64,000 nt of DNA from Plantago ovata (GCA_028274465.1 CM051455.1:101678942-101742941); one strand, 5' to 3'; shown: positions 22,700 through 34,779, numbered from the stretch's first letter. Program-made: numbers and translations. The notes: generated by a model from the sequence alone, not told the origin.

Positions 22700-22953
22700 A
22701 CTATTTAAATTTAAAGGACAGCGTTTCCGTTATACGTAATTACTCATTTATTTTCTTTCTACATTTTGATTTGGTTAAAATTGAACTGATTATGTTATAA
22801 TTACATATCTATTAGGTATACATACTCCATTTCTTTTCGTATTAATACAATATCAAATTGTAAACTCTAAAAACTGTGAGAACGATTCGACATAATAACA
22901 TTAAAATAACAATCATGAATTACAAAAGAAATGATATCAACGCTTCGACATAA

Positions 22954-23023
<70 letters not shown>

Positions 23024-24206
23024 GTCTTTAAATAATCTTCCAATACTCCTTCATTATCTACACTTCCTTTAACCTTTCTAATTAGAAGGATACAAGCAAC
23101 CAAAAACGTGGAACTAATAAATTAATCAATTAATATATAAATACAAGAAGTCAATGTCGAGTTAACATTCACCACAACATCTTGTCATTGTTAATGTACT
23201 TCCAAGTGTGTTGCTTAGGTGAAATCCTTTCTTATCATCATACTCCACTATCATTTAGAGTCTATCATTGTGCATGAGTCCTGCTATGAATTTTTCATTT
23301 AAGTCCAACTCAATTAAGATTTGCACAAACATATCTTCGACTTGTATTTTTTCCAAACTTCTTTAATGCTATACTTTTGATCACCCGACAAAGATCAACA
23401 ACAAAAACCATGGAACTAATTAAATCAGTGAATAAATGTAAAATCAATAAATCAATATAATTATAAGTGCAAACTAGCTAATGTTGTAAATTGTAATCAA
23501 TGTTACACCAACATGTTCCACAACATTGATCATAACATTCAAACACATTAAATCTTGTGCACTTTCAATCTCCCCCTTTTTACATTTTTTCACAAAATCA
23601 CGGTTGCATTTAAATAGTTCATATATAATTTCTCCTCCTTAATTATCACAAGAATATATAACAGAAATATCAAAAAGACATTTTATCAAGGTAACATATG
23701 TATAGGAAACTAGAGAGTAGAAAAGTCAAAACAGTGCAAACCAAGTAAAAACACAAAGAAGTCATAATGCCCATAATGCAGCTTTCCTCCCATTTTTGTG
23801 ATAGGAAGGTAAAAAGCTTTCCTTAAACGACCCCCCCCCCCCCTAATCATACCCTCAATGTTGACATGGGTGTTGCCTCAACATTGATCATATTGGTAGT
23901 GATGTGGAGAAGGTTGAATATGATAGTGGAAAGGGTTTATGGACCTGCATTGGCTACTGAGTAATAGACTCCTTTTGAGTACCTTGGAACTGTCAAGTGA
24001 AGTGTTTTGGAAGTGTTCTATCTGTTGGTAAAACAAATAATTTTAAGACTGCTGAGAGAGAATTTGTTGTAAGTAACAGAAAATAATGAACAACTTATTA
24101 AGCACTTAGATAGATAATGAGCCACACGGTGGTGAGAGGCGTGATGGTGCCACGATGTATGATAAGGTAGTGAAGAGGTGAAGAAAGAGACTTGAATGAT
24201 AGATGT
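22700..24206. other. AT-rich intergenic DNA
   Basis: No gene was seen. It holds an (AT)n run (22960-23020) and a 13-base C-run (23831-23843). Short open frames are not supported by any motif. Confidence 0.5.
22960..23020. repeat. (AT)n microsatellite
   Basis: About 30 uninterrupted TA dinucleotides. Confidence 0.95.
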
Positions 24207-25636
24207 ATGTTTAAAGGATAAATTTTATTTTGCACATAAACCCTATTCATGTTTTCCATAATGCACTTAAACCTTTGTTTTATTCCAAATTACCCAAAAA
24301 CCTTTCATCTAAATTTTCAACTTGCACAAAGGTTTAACACCATCAAATACTACGTTAGTTAACCTTTTATTTGTTTCAAATTACACACAAACCTTTATTC
24401 AAATTTTCAAAAAAAAATAATAATAATAAAAGGTCAAAATTTTCAAACTACAAAAAAATAAAAAATGAAACAAAATGGTTGGCTGCAAAAAAGAAGCATA
24501 AAAGAAAACAAAGTTTGTTGTTATACAGTTGGTTGTATTGGACCATGACACCATGTACTAATTTAGTCCAGAAATCACCGAACTGAGCTGCAGCCTGCAA
24601 GTGATACTAAAAAATTGGCTTTGACCCAATGGCTCCTGTTGAATTATGAGTGCCCACTTGCTAAAACAAGTTGGTAAATTGATTGTGGCTCACTTCAATA
24701 ATAATCTGGTTGGGAGCAATAATCTGGTTGGGAGCTTTGCTGGTGAAGAATGTATTCAAGATCTGAATTAATGCGTACAGTTGAGATGTTGGAAACTTGC
24801 CTATAAATACATACGGGCTCTGATCTTCAACATCATCCCTCAACATCCTCGTACTCAGTTCAATATCTCTACATCTGTTTCTGTTCAGTTTCTGTATCTC
24901 TTTCTGTTTCTGTGAGGTGATCATCCGAGTGAGAAATATCCGACAGTGTTTGTAATATTTCTCCTAATCAGTCAGTAAAATGCAATCTCCCGTGGACGTA
25001 GACAATTACCGAACCATGTAAATCTTGTGTCTGTTTAAATTACCGCAATGTTTACTTTCAATTTCGGACTCTTCCGCACAACAAATGGTATCAGAGCCAT
25101 GTTCTGCTAGTGTTTCCCGAAATTGAAAAGTATCCTTCGGCAATTTCTGATCATTCGGTGAGGTATCTCTCATCGCCAGGAGTCCGTAGCACTTTACGGT
25201 GCATCAAACGGATGCCCGTAGCTTCTCTTGTGGTCCGAAAAGTCTCATTTCCGCCATAGCTCTGTTTTCTCTAAATTCTCTGCAAATTTCCGTCTGGAGA
25301 AGAAGATATCCAGGTATTCAAATTTGTCTTGGGCTGACTTATTGTTGGTCCAATTGTTAAGGCCCAGATTCGAAATTTAATTGGTCCAATTGGTTTTAGC
25401 CTTTTTCTGTTCGGTCCAATTAACCCACAAAGCCCAAATTAAATCTTATTTCTGGCCCACCTCTCAAACCTGACCCAAATAAACACCTAGCCCATATATT
25501 TACCCAAGTTGCCTTCCGTATTGAATTTTGAACTTTACGGGTTCAATTATATTTTCATCCGTTCTTGCCAAAGTAAGAGTCGTTCCTTACCAAATCAACC
25601 ATTTCGGACTCAACAATAACATCTTCGTTGGTCAAA

Positions 25637-26960
25637 TGAGTTCCAACAAGGTTGATAAAGTCGAGGACGCTAAGCAAGAACCTCTGAAAAGTGGTTCTAG
25701 TTCAATTTGGAGAACCATGTTGTCTAATGCCAAGTTCGAGGTGGAGAAATTTGATGGCACCGGAAACTTCGGCATGTGGCAATGAAAAGTCCAGGATCTC
25801 TTGTTCCGTGAAGGCACCCACATTGCTCTAGAAAAATCCAAGCCCCAGGATATGTCTTTTGAGGATTGGGATTTTTTGAATCGGCAAGCTTGCGGTACGA
25901 TGCGTCTCTGTTTATCGAAGGAGCAAAAGTACTTTGTCATGAAGGAGACATCTGCAACAAGCCTCTGGAATAAGCTGGAGGAAAATTACATGACAAGAAA
26001 AACATAGAGAACTGTCTCTATCTGAAAAAGAAGCTTTTTCGCTTTTAGTATAAATCTGGTACGCCTATGATCGAGCATTTAGATAGCTTCAAGAAAATTA
26101 TTGCTGATCTGCAGAATTTAGACGTTGAAGTAGAAGATGAAGATATGGCGTTACTGTTGTTGAATTCTTTACCGGAATCTTATGATCACCTGACCACAAA
26201 TTTACTGTATGGTAAAGACGGGGTAAAATTCATGGATGTTTCCAATGCATTGGTAAGCAATGAATATCGGAAGAAGGATACTCGTGATCATAGAGATACA
26301 ACCACTGTAGAACTGACGGTGTTCAGGGTCAAGAAGAACAACAAGAAATTCGGAAAAGGCAAGTCCAACATCCCAAAGCCGAAGGAAGATCCATCAAAGA
26401 AACGTCGTGGAAAAGACGAGTGTGCCTATTGCCGCGAAAAGGGGCATTGGAAGAAAAATTGTCCAAAAAAGCCAAGATCAGATGTCAATGTGGCACAAAT
26501 CGGTGATGATGAAGAAGAATCTTCTATCTATGTCTCTTCGCCATCTAATCTGTCTGACAGGTGGATTCTGGATTCGGGGTTGTCTTATCATATGTGCCCG
26601 AATCGCCAATGGTTCTCAGGCTTCGAGGAAATTGGTGGAGGACTTGTTATGATGGGTAATGACAATATCTGCCGCACGAAAGGTATTGGAACTATCCGTA
26701 TGAAAATGCATGACGGTTCGATCAGACGACTTTCCGAGGTCAGGTATGTCCCTGAATTGAAAAAGAATCTGATATCTCTAGGAGCTCTTGAATCCAATGG
26801 TTATAAAGTAACCATGGAAGGAGGAGTTCTACAAGTTGTTCGTGGTGCAGTTGTAGCCATGAAAGGTACTCGGGAGAAAAATATGTATTTTCTGGAAGGC
26901 CATACAGTTACTGAGGGAGCAAATATTGCCAGCGATTTATCTGATACATCGCGATTATAG
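25637..26960 (+). pseudogene. Copia gag and protease
   Basis: From the ATG at 25637 the Gag core runs FDGTGNFGMW, stop (25784), LLFREGTHIAL, DWDFLNRQA, with further stops near 26005-26050, then MIEHLDSFKKIIADLQNLDV and LLLNSLPESYDHL in one frame. The zinc knuckle is CAYCREKGHWKKNC. The protease follows, with the active site WILDSG and SYHMCP after it. The typical A after DSG is L here. The coding frame fails at 26960. Confidence 0.85.
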
Positions 26961-27044
26961 CACACGCGATTGGACGTCATACTGGCGAGAAAGCTCTTCA
27001 AACTCTTGTCAGTCGAGGTCTACTAAAAGTAGCCAAGAGTGGAA

Positions 27045-27916
27045 AAATTGACTTTTGCGAACACTGTGTTTTGGGCAAGCAGACTCAAGTCAAGTTTGGC
27101 ATTGGCATCCACTGTACCAAGGGTACACTAGACTATGTTCACACCGACGTGTGGGGGCCTTCTCAAAGTGCATCATTAGGAGGTACACGTTAGTTTGTTA
27201 CATTTATTGATGATTTTTCGAGATATGTTTGCGTGTATACAATGCAACATAAGGATGAAGTTCTGGAAATCTTTCTTAAATGGAAGAAGATTGTTGAAAC
27301 TCAAACTGGAAGAAAAGTCAAGAGGCTGAGATCCGATAATGGTTGGGAATACAAATCCGATCCATTTATGAAAATCTGTGGAGCTGATGGGATAGTAAGA
27401 CACTTCACCGTGCCAGGCATGCCACAACAGAATGGTGTTGCAGAACGCATGAACCGCACTCTTGTCGACAAGGTTCGTTGCATGCTATCTCAATCTGGAC
27501 TAAGCAAAACATTCTGGGTAGAAGCTTTGTCTTATGTCGCTCATGTAGTCAATAGACTACCCGCTACATCCCTAGACGAGAAGATTCCGAAAGAGGTATG
27601 GTCTGGACAACCTGCTCCTGATTATAGTTCTTTGCGTATATTTGGATTTCCTGCTTACTTTCATATCAGGAAAGCCAAGACTGATCCTAGAGCCGAGAAA
27701 GCCCTTTTCATGGGTTTTAGTGAAGGAGTCAAGGGATTTCGCCTATGGAATCCGGAGTCAAAGAAAATTGTCTTGAGTCGTGACGTTACCTTTGACGAAT
27801 CAACAATGTTGGAGAATGGAACGGAAACCCCCATTTCTCGCAAGCAGGTGGAGTTTGAAACTTCAGAAGCTCCAGAGCAACCTGCCAAGGCTGATGATCA
27901 TTCTGAATCAGACTAA
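27045..27916 (+). pseudogene. Copia integrase
   Basis: Only the end of the HHCC zinc motif is readable (FCEHCVLGKQ-like, frame-broken). The catalytic triad is visible as DYVHTDVWGPS, LRSDNGWEY and NGVAERMNRTL (Asp, Asp, Glu), though a stop at 27191-27193 separates the first Asp from the rest. The C-terminal part (RIFGFPAYFHI, FMGFSEGVKGFRLWNP, SRDVTFDES) is the Copia GKGY-like end region. The frame stops at 27914. Confidence 0.85.
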
Positions 27917-29628
27917 TGAATCCATTGACATGGAATCGTCGGGTGGATCAACACCAGAGAAACAACCAAGCCCGCCCATTGCAATCAGAAGGGGAAGGAG
28001 AGAACATGAATTACCAGCTAGGTACCGAGACATGGTAATGTATGCTCTTCCTATTATTGAAAATGGTATTCCACAAACATTTTCAGAAGTTGTTCACATT
28101 GTGGAGAAAGATGATTGGAAGAAGGCAATGGATGAAGAAATGCAATCACTTCATCAGAATGGTACTTGGGAGTTGGTTCAACTTCCAAAGGGCAAGAAGG
28201 CGATTGGCTGCAAATGGGTCTATGCCAAGAAGGAAGGTGCACCAGGCAAAGACCAAATCATATTCAAAGCTAGATTTGTGGCAAAAGGCTACGATCAGAA
28301 AGAAGGACTAGATTACGATGAGGTTTTTTCTCTTGTTGTCAAACATTCATCTATTCGTATCTTACTAGCTTTGGTTGCAGAATTTGATCTCGAGTTAGCG
28401 CAACTTGATGTCAAGACGCCATTTCTGCATGGAAATTTGGACGAGGGTATCTATATGACTCAATCTGATGGATTCAAAGTTCCCGATGATAGCTTGTTTT
28501 GCAAGCTCAGTAAGTCTCTCTATGGTCTGAAGCAGTCACCAAGACAGTGGTACAAACGGTTTGACGACTTCATGAAGAAACAAGAGTATACACGAAGTCA
28601 ATACGGCCATTGTGTTTACTTGCGGAAACTTCAAGATGGTACATTTATCTACCTACTTTTATATGTTGATTGCATGTAAAAGCAAGGTAGAAGTCGAGAA
28701 GTTGAAGGCTCAACTGAGCCTAGAGTTCGAGATGAAGGATCTTGGAGAGGCCAAGAAGATTCTTGGAATGGAGATCAAAAGAGACAGGATAAAGGGCACT
28801 GTTTGTTTGACGCAGACTCAGTATATGAAGAGTGTACTCCAAAGGTTTCGTATTTACGAAAATACTAAGCCTGAGGTTACTCCGTTAGGTGCACATTTCA
28901 AGTTGAGTGCAACGTTGTCTCCTAGTACGGATGCTCAAAGGAGAGAAATGAGTTCTGTTCCATAGGCAAATGCAATAGGAGCTCTGATGTATGCCATGGT
29001 GTGTACAAGACCTGACATTTCACATGCCGTTAGCATTGTAAGCCGATACATGCACAATCCTGGAGAACGGCATTTGGATGCAGTGAAGTGGATTTTACGG
29101 TATATCCAAGGTACCACTGATATTGGCATCAAATTTCAGAAAGGTGAGACTGGTGTTAATTGCCTAGTCGGATACGTTGATTCGGAATATGCAGGTGACC
29201 GTGATAAGGGTCGTTCAACTACTGGTTATGTGTTTACTATGGTAGGAGCACCGATAAGTTGGCGATCGACATTACAATCCACGGTAGCTTTGTATATGAT
29301 AGAGGTTGAGTACATGACGGTCACAAAAGCATTCAAGGAAGGTATTTGGTTGCTCAGTTTGGTGAAAGACTTGGGAATCAGACAGGAAAACATCGATATT
29401 TTCTGTGATAGCCAGAGTGCCATATGTTTGGCAAAGAATCAAGTTCATCATGGATGAACCAAACATATCAACGTTCGATATCATTTTGTTCGCGAGATAA
29501 TAGAAGAAGGCGATATTCTTCTCAAGAAAACCAGTACTCATGATAATCCTGTAGATATGCTCACGAAAGTTGTTTCCGGGGTCAAGTTCCAACACTGTTT
29601 GGACTTGATCAACATTTATGGCGCCTAA
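27917..29628 (+). pseudogene. Copia reverse transcriptase and RNase H
   Basis: RT motifs: MDEEMQSLHQNGTWELVQLP, GCKWVYAKK, FKARFVAKGY, LDVKTPFLHG, SLYGLKQSPRQWYKRFD. The catalytic YVDD is disturbed: one frame reads LLLYVDC and stops at 28677, the continuation LIACKSKVEVEKLKAQ is in another frame. RNase H reads GYVDSEYAGDRDKGRSTTGY, with FCDSQSAICLAKN and, after a stop at 29455, NPVDMLTK. The stop after INIYGA is at 29626. Confidence 0.88.
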
Positions 29629-30152
29629 GGGTGCAATGGAGGTTGCATAGATTACTGAAAGTTCGCCGAGGTGGAGATTGTTGAATTATTGGTGCCCACT
29701 TGCTAAAACAAGTTGACAAGTTGTTTGTGGCTCTCTTCAATAATCTGGTTGGGAGCTTTGCTGGTGAAGAATGTATTCAAGATCTGAATTAATGCATACA
29801 GTTGAGATGTTGGAAACTTGCCTATATATGCATACGGGCTCTGATCTTCAACATCAACCCTCAACAACCTCATCTTCAGTTCAATATCTCTACATCTGTT
29901 TCTGTTCAGTTTCTATATCTAGTTCTATTTGTGAGGTGATCATCCGAGTGAGAAATATCCGACAATATTTGTAATATTTCTCCTAATCAGTAAGTAAAGT
30001 GCAATCTCCGTGGACGTAGGCAATTGCCGAACCACGTAAATCTTGTGTCTGTTTAAATTACCGCAATGTTTACTTTCAATTTCGGACGCTTCTGCACAAC
30101 AGGCTCCAGCCTCTAGATACAAACTAATAAAGTATAATTCAATTGCTGGAAA

Positions 30153-31097
30153 TAGGGGTGGACATAAAATCCAAAACCGATCCGAAAATCCGAGCCCAAA
30201 CTGATCCGATCCGAATTTTCGGATCGGATTTCGGATCACTAGTTTTAGTATTTTCGGTTTTCGGATCGGATCGAATTAAAATCCGCGGATTATCAGATTA
30301 ATCCAATCCGATCAATATATATATATATATATATATTTTTGTTTAAATATATATTATTGAATACTATATATAGAGTAACCCTAAAATCCCATACCCATTT
30401 GCCCATTTCCTCCGCCCCACTCCAATATTTCTTTGTTTCTCTTATCGCCATCTCTTGAATTCCTCCTTCATCTGTTTTCTATCCCTCTTACACTCCAATT
30501 TGTCCCTTTATACTAGTAGTATAAGTGAAACCAAATCATCAAACCACCCCTTTATTTATTAATTAGCAGCAACAACAACTTCATCATCTTAGCAGCAGCA
30601 ACTTGAGGTCATTTGAAGGAATCAGCACATATCCAAGCATACTCAAAGGTGCTTCGAGGTGCAGAGTGCCCAGACAACAAAGAAGAGTGCGCTGGTGGTG
30701 GCGCCGCATCCGATTCCAAAGAGAAGAGCGGATCGGCGCCGGTGAAGATGAGAGTGATGTAGCGGTGAGGTGGGGATTGGATCTGGACGAGGACATTGGG
30801 GTTATTTTTGCTATTTTAGTAATTCAATTTGTTGTAATTACTTATTTTTGGATGAAATATTGTTTCTTCTTCTTGTTCGGTGATTGTTCTGTGATAAAAT
30901 GAAGAATTTTTTTTATTTTTAAAAAAATTCGGATTATTCGGATTAATCCGAATCCGATCCGATTATTTTCGGATTCAATCCGAAACCGATCCGAAATTTC
31001 GGATCGGATTTTGGATTGAGGAAAACTTCACTGTTCGGATCGGATCAATCTGAAATTCGGATCGGTTTTGATCCGATCCGCCCCATGCCCAGCCCTA
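30153..31097. mobile_element. Non-autonomous hAT element
   Basis: Exact 8-bp duplication GCTGGAAA (30145-30152 and 31098-31105), the hAT size. Ends: the left starts TAGGGGTGGACAT, the reversed right end TAGGGCTGGGCAT. Both subterminal regions are crowded with GGATCGGAT and ATCCGAA words, likely transposase-binding repeats. The interior (30360-30900) has promoter- and leader-like sequence with a short open stretch that I could not identify. An (AT)n run lies at 30315-30336. Confidence 0.85.
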
Positions 31098-31148
31098 GCT
31101 GGAAAAGCAAATTAGGGAAAAGCACAAAACAGTAATCTACATCATGAT

Positions 31149-31400
31149 TCATGACTCACGAACGTACTTGAATACTTGAATCACAAAACTATGATGGCAA
31201 TTGTTGCTAGATTCATGAAAGCAGTATCTTTTCTCATAAATACAACTCAACTCAGGCAAACCAAGATTTACGGAATAACTACAACACATCAAGGGAGATT
31301 TGGGGACAAGACGAGAGAAGGATCTTGCGGGACTAGAAGAGACAGCTCCGGCAAGAGACTGCAACATCGACGAGAGAGGCTGAGATTTGGGGGTGATGTC
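31149..31400 (-). pseudogene. Captured gene 5' end inside the MULE (identity unknown)
   Basis: Minus-strand sequence starts with a CT-rich leader and an ATG at 31367, giving MLQSLAGAVSSSPARSFSRL. This is rich in Ser, Arg and Ala and lacks acidic residues at first, as organelle-targeting peptides do. The frame ends at 31149. Location inside a MULE suggests a Pack-MULE cargo. The parent gene is not recognised. Confidence 0.3.
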
Positions 31401-31676
31401 GATTTGTGGGGTGATTGGGTGAAGTTGAGTTTGGAGGTGAAGAAGATGAAGTTAGTCCATTTGGCAGGTGAATGGGGAGAAAGAAAATGTTAAATTACGT
31501 TTGTGCCCCTAGTAAAAAATCTAAAGGTGTCAAACGTTTGTGCAAATTGAATATTTTGATTTAAGGTTTGTGTTTAATTTGGAATAAACCAAAGGTTTTC
31601 ACTACATTTCGAAAAACAAATAAGTTTCGGTGCAAAATAAAAAAATTCCATGTTTAAATCTAGTGTTAGTTCAGTG

Positions 31677-31678
<2 letters not shown>

Positions 31679-31730
<52 letters not shown>
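31679..31730. repeat. (AT)n microsatellite
   Basis: About 26 AT dinucleotides just outside the MULE and upstream of fibrillarin. Confidence 0.95.
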
Positions 31731-31736
<6 letters not shown>

Positions 31737-31990
31737 TATTACTAAAGTACATTAATTTTGTTCACGAATTGTTCGAGTTTGACAGAATCAATCATTGATC
31801 GAATAATTTCACAAACTTTTTACTAGCATTCAGTTCATTTATAATTTAACACACCATATTGTGGTATAGTTGATTCATTTTTGTTAAATGAACCGAACGC
31901 TTGTGAAAAGAATTGAGGAATTAAAATTATCTAAAGCTTCTTAAAGCGGCGCTCATTTTCCCAATTCGCGAACTCATAACCTAAACGGCT

Positions 31991-32066
31991 AAACCCTAGA
32001 AGCCCTAGTCCTAAACATTATAAATTGCCCCAAACTCTAACCTTCTTCTCCACCCTTAAACCCTAG
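31991..32066 (+). promoter_or_regulatory. Fibrillarin promoter: two telo-boxes and a TATA box
   Basis: AAACCCTAG occurs at 31991-31999 and 32058-32066; this telo-box is typical of plant ribosomal and ribosome-biogenesis promoters, where it works with other elements for expression in dividing cells. TATAAAT at 32019-32025 is a good TATA box, about 85 bp before the start codon. Confidence 0.7.
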
Positions 32067-32106
32067 CTCAGTCTCTTCTCAAATCCTCCCTACTCCAGCA
32101 GCAGAC

Positions 32107-32561
32107 ATGGTGGCCAGAACCCCAATCAGAGGAGGTACGTTTCTTCTTCATCTTCCCCCCTTTCACTTCATTTCTGTACTTCTGCTTTCCACTAACCTAT
32201 TGGCTTTTCTTATCTGCAGCCCGTGGAGGCGGCGGCGGATTCAGAGGCGGCCGAGGTGGCGGCGATTTTAGCGGAGGTAGAGGAAGAAGCGGAGGCAGAG
32301 GCGGCGGATTCGGCGGAAGGAGCGGCGGTAGAGGTGGCGATAGAGGAGGCAGAGGCGGCGGCAGGGGTAGAGGCGGCGGCCGCGGGGGTAGAGGCGGAGG
32401 GATGAAGGGTGGAAGTAAGGTGGTGGTTGAGCCGCATAGACATGAAGGTGTGTTTATTGCCAAGGGTAAGGAAGATGCCCTTTGCACTAAGAATATGGTT
32501 CCTGGTGAAGCTGTTTACAATGAGAAGAGAGTTTCTGTTCAGGTTTGTTAATTTCACTCTG

Positions 32562-32592
<31 letters not shown>

Positions 32593-34775
32593 GTTTCAGT
32601 TTTTGTAAATGTTTTCTTTCTTGTTTGTAGATTCAGTTGTAGTGTTGTTACTGCATTGCGTTGTATCTTGTTATGTTTTGTGAAGTTGACTGATCATTTT
32701 ACATATTATTATTATGATGATGATGATGATGATGACTGCATTGCACTAAGAATAAGATAGTGTTTTTTTTTCCTTCACATTGTATCTTGTTATGTTTTGT
32801 GGAGTTGATTGATCATTTTTACTTCTTAATATATATGTTCTTTCAAAATATGGATTGCAATTGTTGGGTATGTTTTACATGTTCTTATTGCTTGTCTTGT
32901 GGTATGTTTTATAGGGTTGAATGAAAAATGATTTTAGAAGTTGAAGTTAATAGACTTTAAAGTATAGCTTGTATTTATAGGTTTAACAGTCTTCAATCCT
33001 GTGCTTGATGTTTAAACTTGTGCACCAAATTGCTGGTTTGAAGTATTAATATTGTGCAACAAAGAGAGTATTTGTAAATAAGTTCAGTACAAATACATAA
33101 CTGGCAGATTGTTAACCTGTTTTAAATTTGTCATTTTAATTTTGTTAATGTTGTGTATCTGTAATCTTTGTAGAACGAAGATTCGACGAAGACAGAGTAC
33201 AGGGTCTGGAATCCTTTCCGTTCGAAGTTGGCTGCTGCCATCCTTGGTGGAGTGGATAATATTTGGATTGTAAGTTCGCGTCTGATTGTTGGCTTAATGC
33301 AATGTGGTTCTTTGTGTTTATTATCTAAAATTCTGCATTGTGATACAGAAACCTGGAGCTAAAGTCCTTTACCTTGGAGCTGCTTCAGGAACTACTGTTT
33401 CCCATGTTTCGGACCTTGTTGGCCCAGTAAGTGGCTCTTCCTTTATAGTTCTTTGCGACGTTCAAATTGCTGGGATTAGTTTCTGAATCAATTTTTCTTT
33501 ATGCTTTTGGTTTGCAGGAAGGTGTAGTTTATGCTGTTGAGTTCTCTCACAGAAGTGGTAGAGACTTGGTTAACATGGCAAAGAAACGTACAAATGTTAT
33601 TCCCATTATTGAGGATGCTAGACATCCTGCTAAATATAGAATGCTTGTCGGTATGGTGGATGTCATATTTTCTGATGTTGCTCAGCCTGATCAGGTTTGC
33701 TTTCTGTGAAGCTCATCATTACATCGTACAATATCCTCTTCTAGCGAATGAGTTCGATTATTCCAAATATGTGTTAGTTTTTAATCTTGATCAAAAGAAT
33801 GGACAGTTCCATAGCTGTATTTTCATTTTTTGTGAATGCGTGTTTGCTTCTTCCAATTAATTGGCTTTGTTTTTTCTTGCATCCAAGTATTTGGCCACTT
33901 GAGCTTCATGAGCTAATATATTTTTTATATTCTTTTCAATTTTATTTGTTTAGATTTTTTGTTTCTTTATTGTGGTTTTATTATTATTTTTTATTTGGTT
34001 TTTCATTTTGGGCTACATAATATAAAAGAACTATATTAATTTCATTTGGTTTTTCATCTCTTTAATGGCTTGGATGTTTTCTTCTCAATTTTGCCAACAA
34101 GCATATGATGATACATACTCGGATTCCCCTTCTGATGGATGATGCTAAATCGAGTTTCTGATGTCTTGTGGCTAATTTTTTTAAACCTCATTTCATTTTT
34201 CTCATGAAATATTTATATTGTTTATCTTTGATTTATGAGTTGGTTTCTTCTGCCAAGTCGAGGTTCCTGTGCACCTTGTTTACTCTGCACATTTTGGAGT
34301 GCAACATTTTTGTATCTGACTCCATGCTAAATATATGAAGATCATGCCATTCCTCAGCTCTGTCAAATCTGTAGCATTGTTCTGTATGATTAATTACCTT
34401 CTCTTGCAGGCAAGAATTTTGGCTCTCAATGCATCATTCTTCTTGAAGGCCGGTGGTCACTTTGTCATATCAATCAAGGTTATTAACTAATTCTGATTTG
34501 TTATAAAAATTTGAAATACAAGTTGTGAAATTCGTACGAGAAAATACTGGTCTCTCTTTTTGCATTGTCTTAAAGTCGGACTGTTCCATGTTACTCAGGC
34601 AAACTGCATAGACTCCACAGTTCCAGCGGAGGCTGTATTTGCCCAGGAAGTGAAGAAGCTACAGGAAGATCACTTCAAACCATCTGAGCAAGTGACACTT
34701 GAACCTTTCGAGAGAGACCACGCTTGTGTTGTTGGTGGTTATCGCATGCCAAAGAAGGCAAAAACTGCAGCATAG
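32107..34775 (+). CDS. FIB: Fibrillarin, rRNA 2'-O-methyltransferase
   Basis: Nucleolar catalytic subunit of box C/D snoRNPs, which methylates rRNA riboses at sites chosen by guide snoRNAs, using S-adenosylmethionine. Exons: 32107-32134, 32220-32542, 33174-33269, 33349-33426, 33518-33694, 34410-34478, 34599-34775; all join in frame to 315 aa, the usual length. Residues 1-75 or so form the Gly/Arg-rich domain ([19 protein letters not shown]). The methyltransferase fold follows from [19 protein letters not shown]. The SAM-binding motif is [17 protein letters not shown], followed by [24 protein letters not shown] and [14 protein letters not shown]. The C-terminus is [13 protein letters not shown]. 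All key blocks are intact. Intron 5 carries a box C/D snoRNA, as in Arabidopsis fibrillarin genes. Confidence 0.98.
32563..32593. repeat. (TTA)n microsatellite in fibrillarin intron 2
   Basis: About ten TTA/ATT units in intron 2. A second trinucleotide run, (GAT)n, lies near 32714-32733 of the same intron. Confidence 0.9.
34093..34172 (+). ncRNA. U60: Box C/D snoRNA, U60 type, in fibrillarin intron 5
   Basis: C box ATGATGA at 34105-34111, D' box CTGA at 34132-34135, C'-like ATGATGC at 34139-34145, D box CTGA at 34158-34161. The ends pair: ACAAG (34096 onward) with CTTGT, and GCC with GGC. The guide just before D' reads TCGGATTCCCCTT, complementary to the conserved large-subunit rRNA word AAGGGGAATCCGA. 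The fifth base upstream of D' pairs with the third G counted from A-A-G-G-G, predicting a methylated G. Arabidopsis fibrillarin genes carry U60 snoRNAs in intron 5, and this matches in position and target. Confidence 0.85.
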
Positions 34776-34779
34776 AAAC

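Larger units (their letters stand above)
24637..30101 (+). mobile_element. Ty1/Copia LTR retrotransposon, full length but defective
   Basis: 5' LTR 24637-25083 and 3' LTR 29679-30101 begin TGTTGAATTAT and end CACAACA. The 5' LTR is longer because of a small internal duplication near 24700. Primer site TGGTATCAGAGCC (25086) matches initiator tRNA-Met, and a purine tract GGTGGAGAT precedes the 3' LTR. GGCTCC flanks both sides (24631-24636, 30102-30107). Domain order gag, protease, integrase, RT, RNase H is the Copia order. Many stops and frameshifts make it non-autonomous. It inserted into the MULE. Confidence 0.92.
24216..31649. mobile_element. MULE with long inverted ends, split by two later insertions
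   Basis: Exact 9-bp duplication ATGTTTAAA at 24207-24215 and 31650-31658. Terminal inverted repeats of about 120 bp (24216-24335 and 31530-31649) share TTTATTTTGCAC, AAACCTTTG, TTATTCCAAATTA and TTGCACAAA in order. Without the Copia (24637-30101) and hAT (30153-31097) insertions the element is about 1 kb and encodes no transposase. The remaining interior includes a possible captured gene 5' end on the minus strand (31149-31400). It ends about 460 bp upstream of the fibrillarin start codon. Confidence 0.8.

Noticed and set aside
21958..22739. Open frames of 96-187 codons across both strands
   Set aside because: They arise from the two Cassandra LTRs and their 5S-like sequence, which are not coding.
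30584..30902. Open frames on both strands inside the hAT element
   Set aside because: Short, overlapping on opposite strands, and no recognisable domain.
32197..32557. Minus-strand proline- and alanine-rich open frames over fibrillarin exon 2
   Set aside because: They are antisense shadows of the Gly/Arg-rich coding repeat and have no start or domain of their own.
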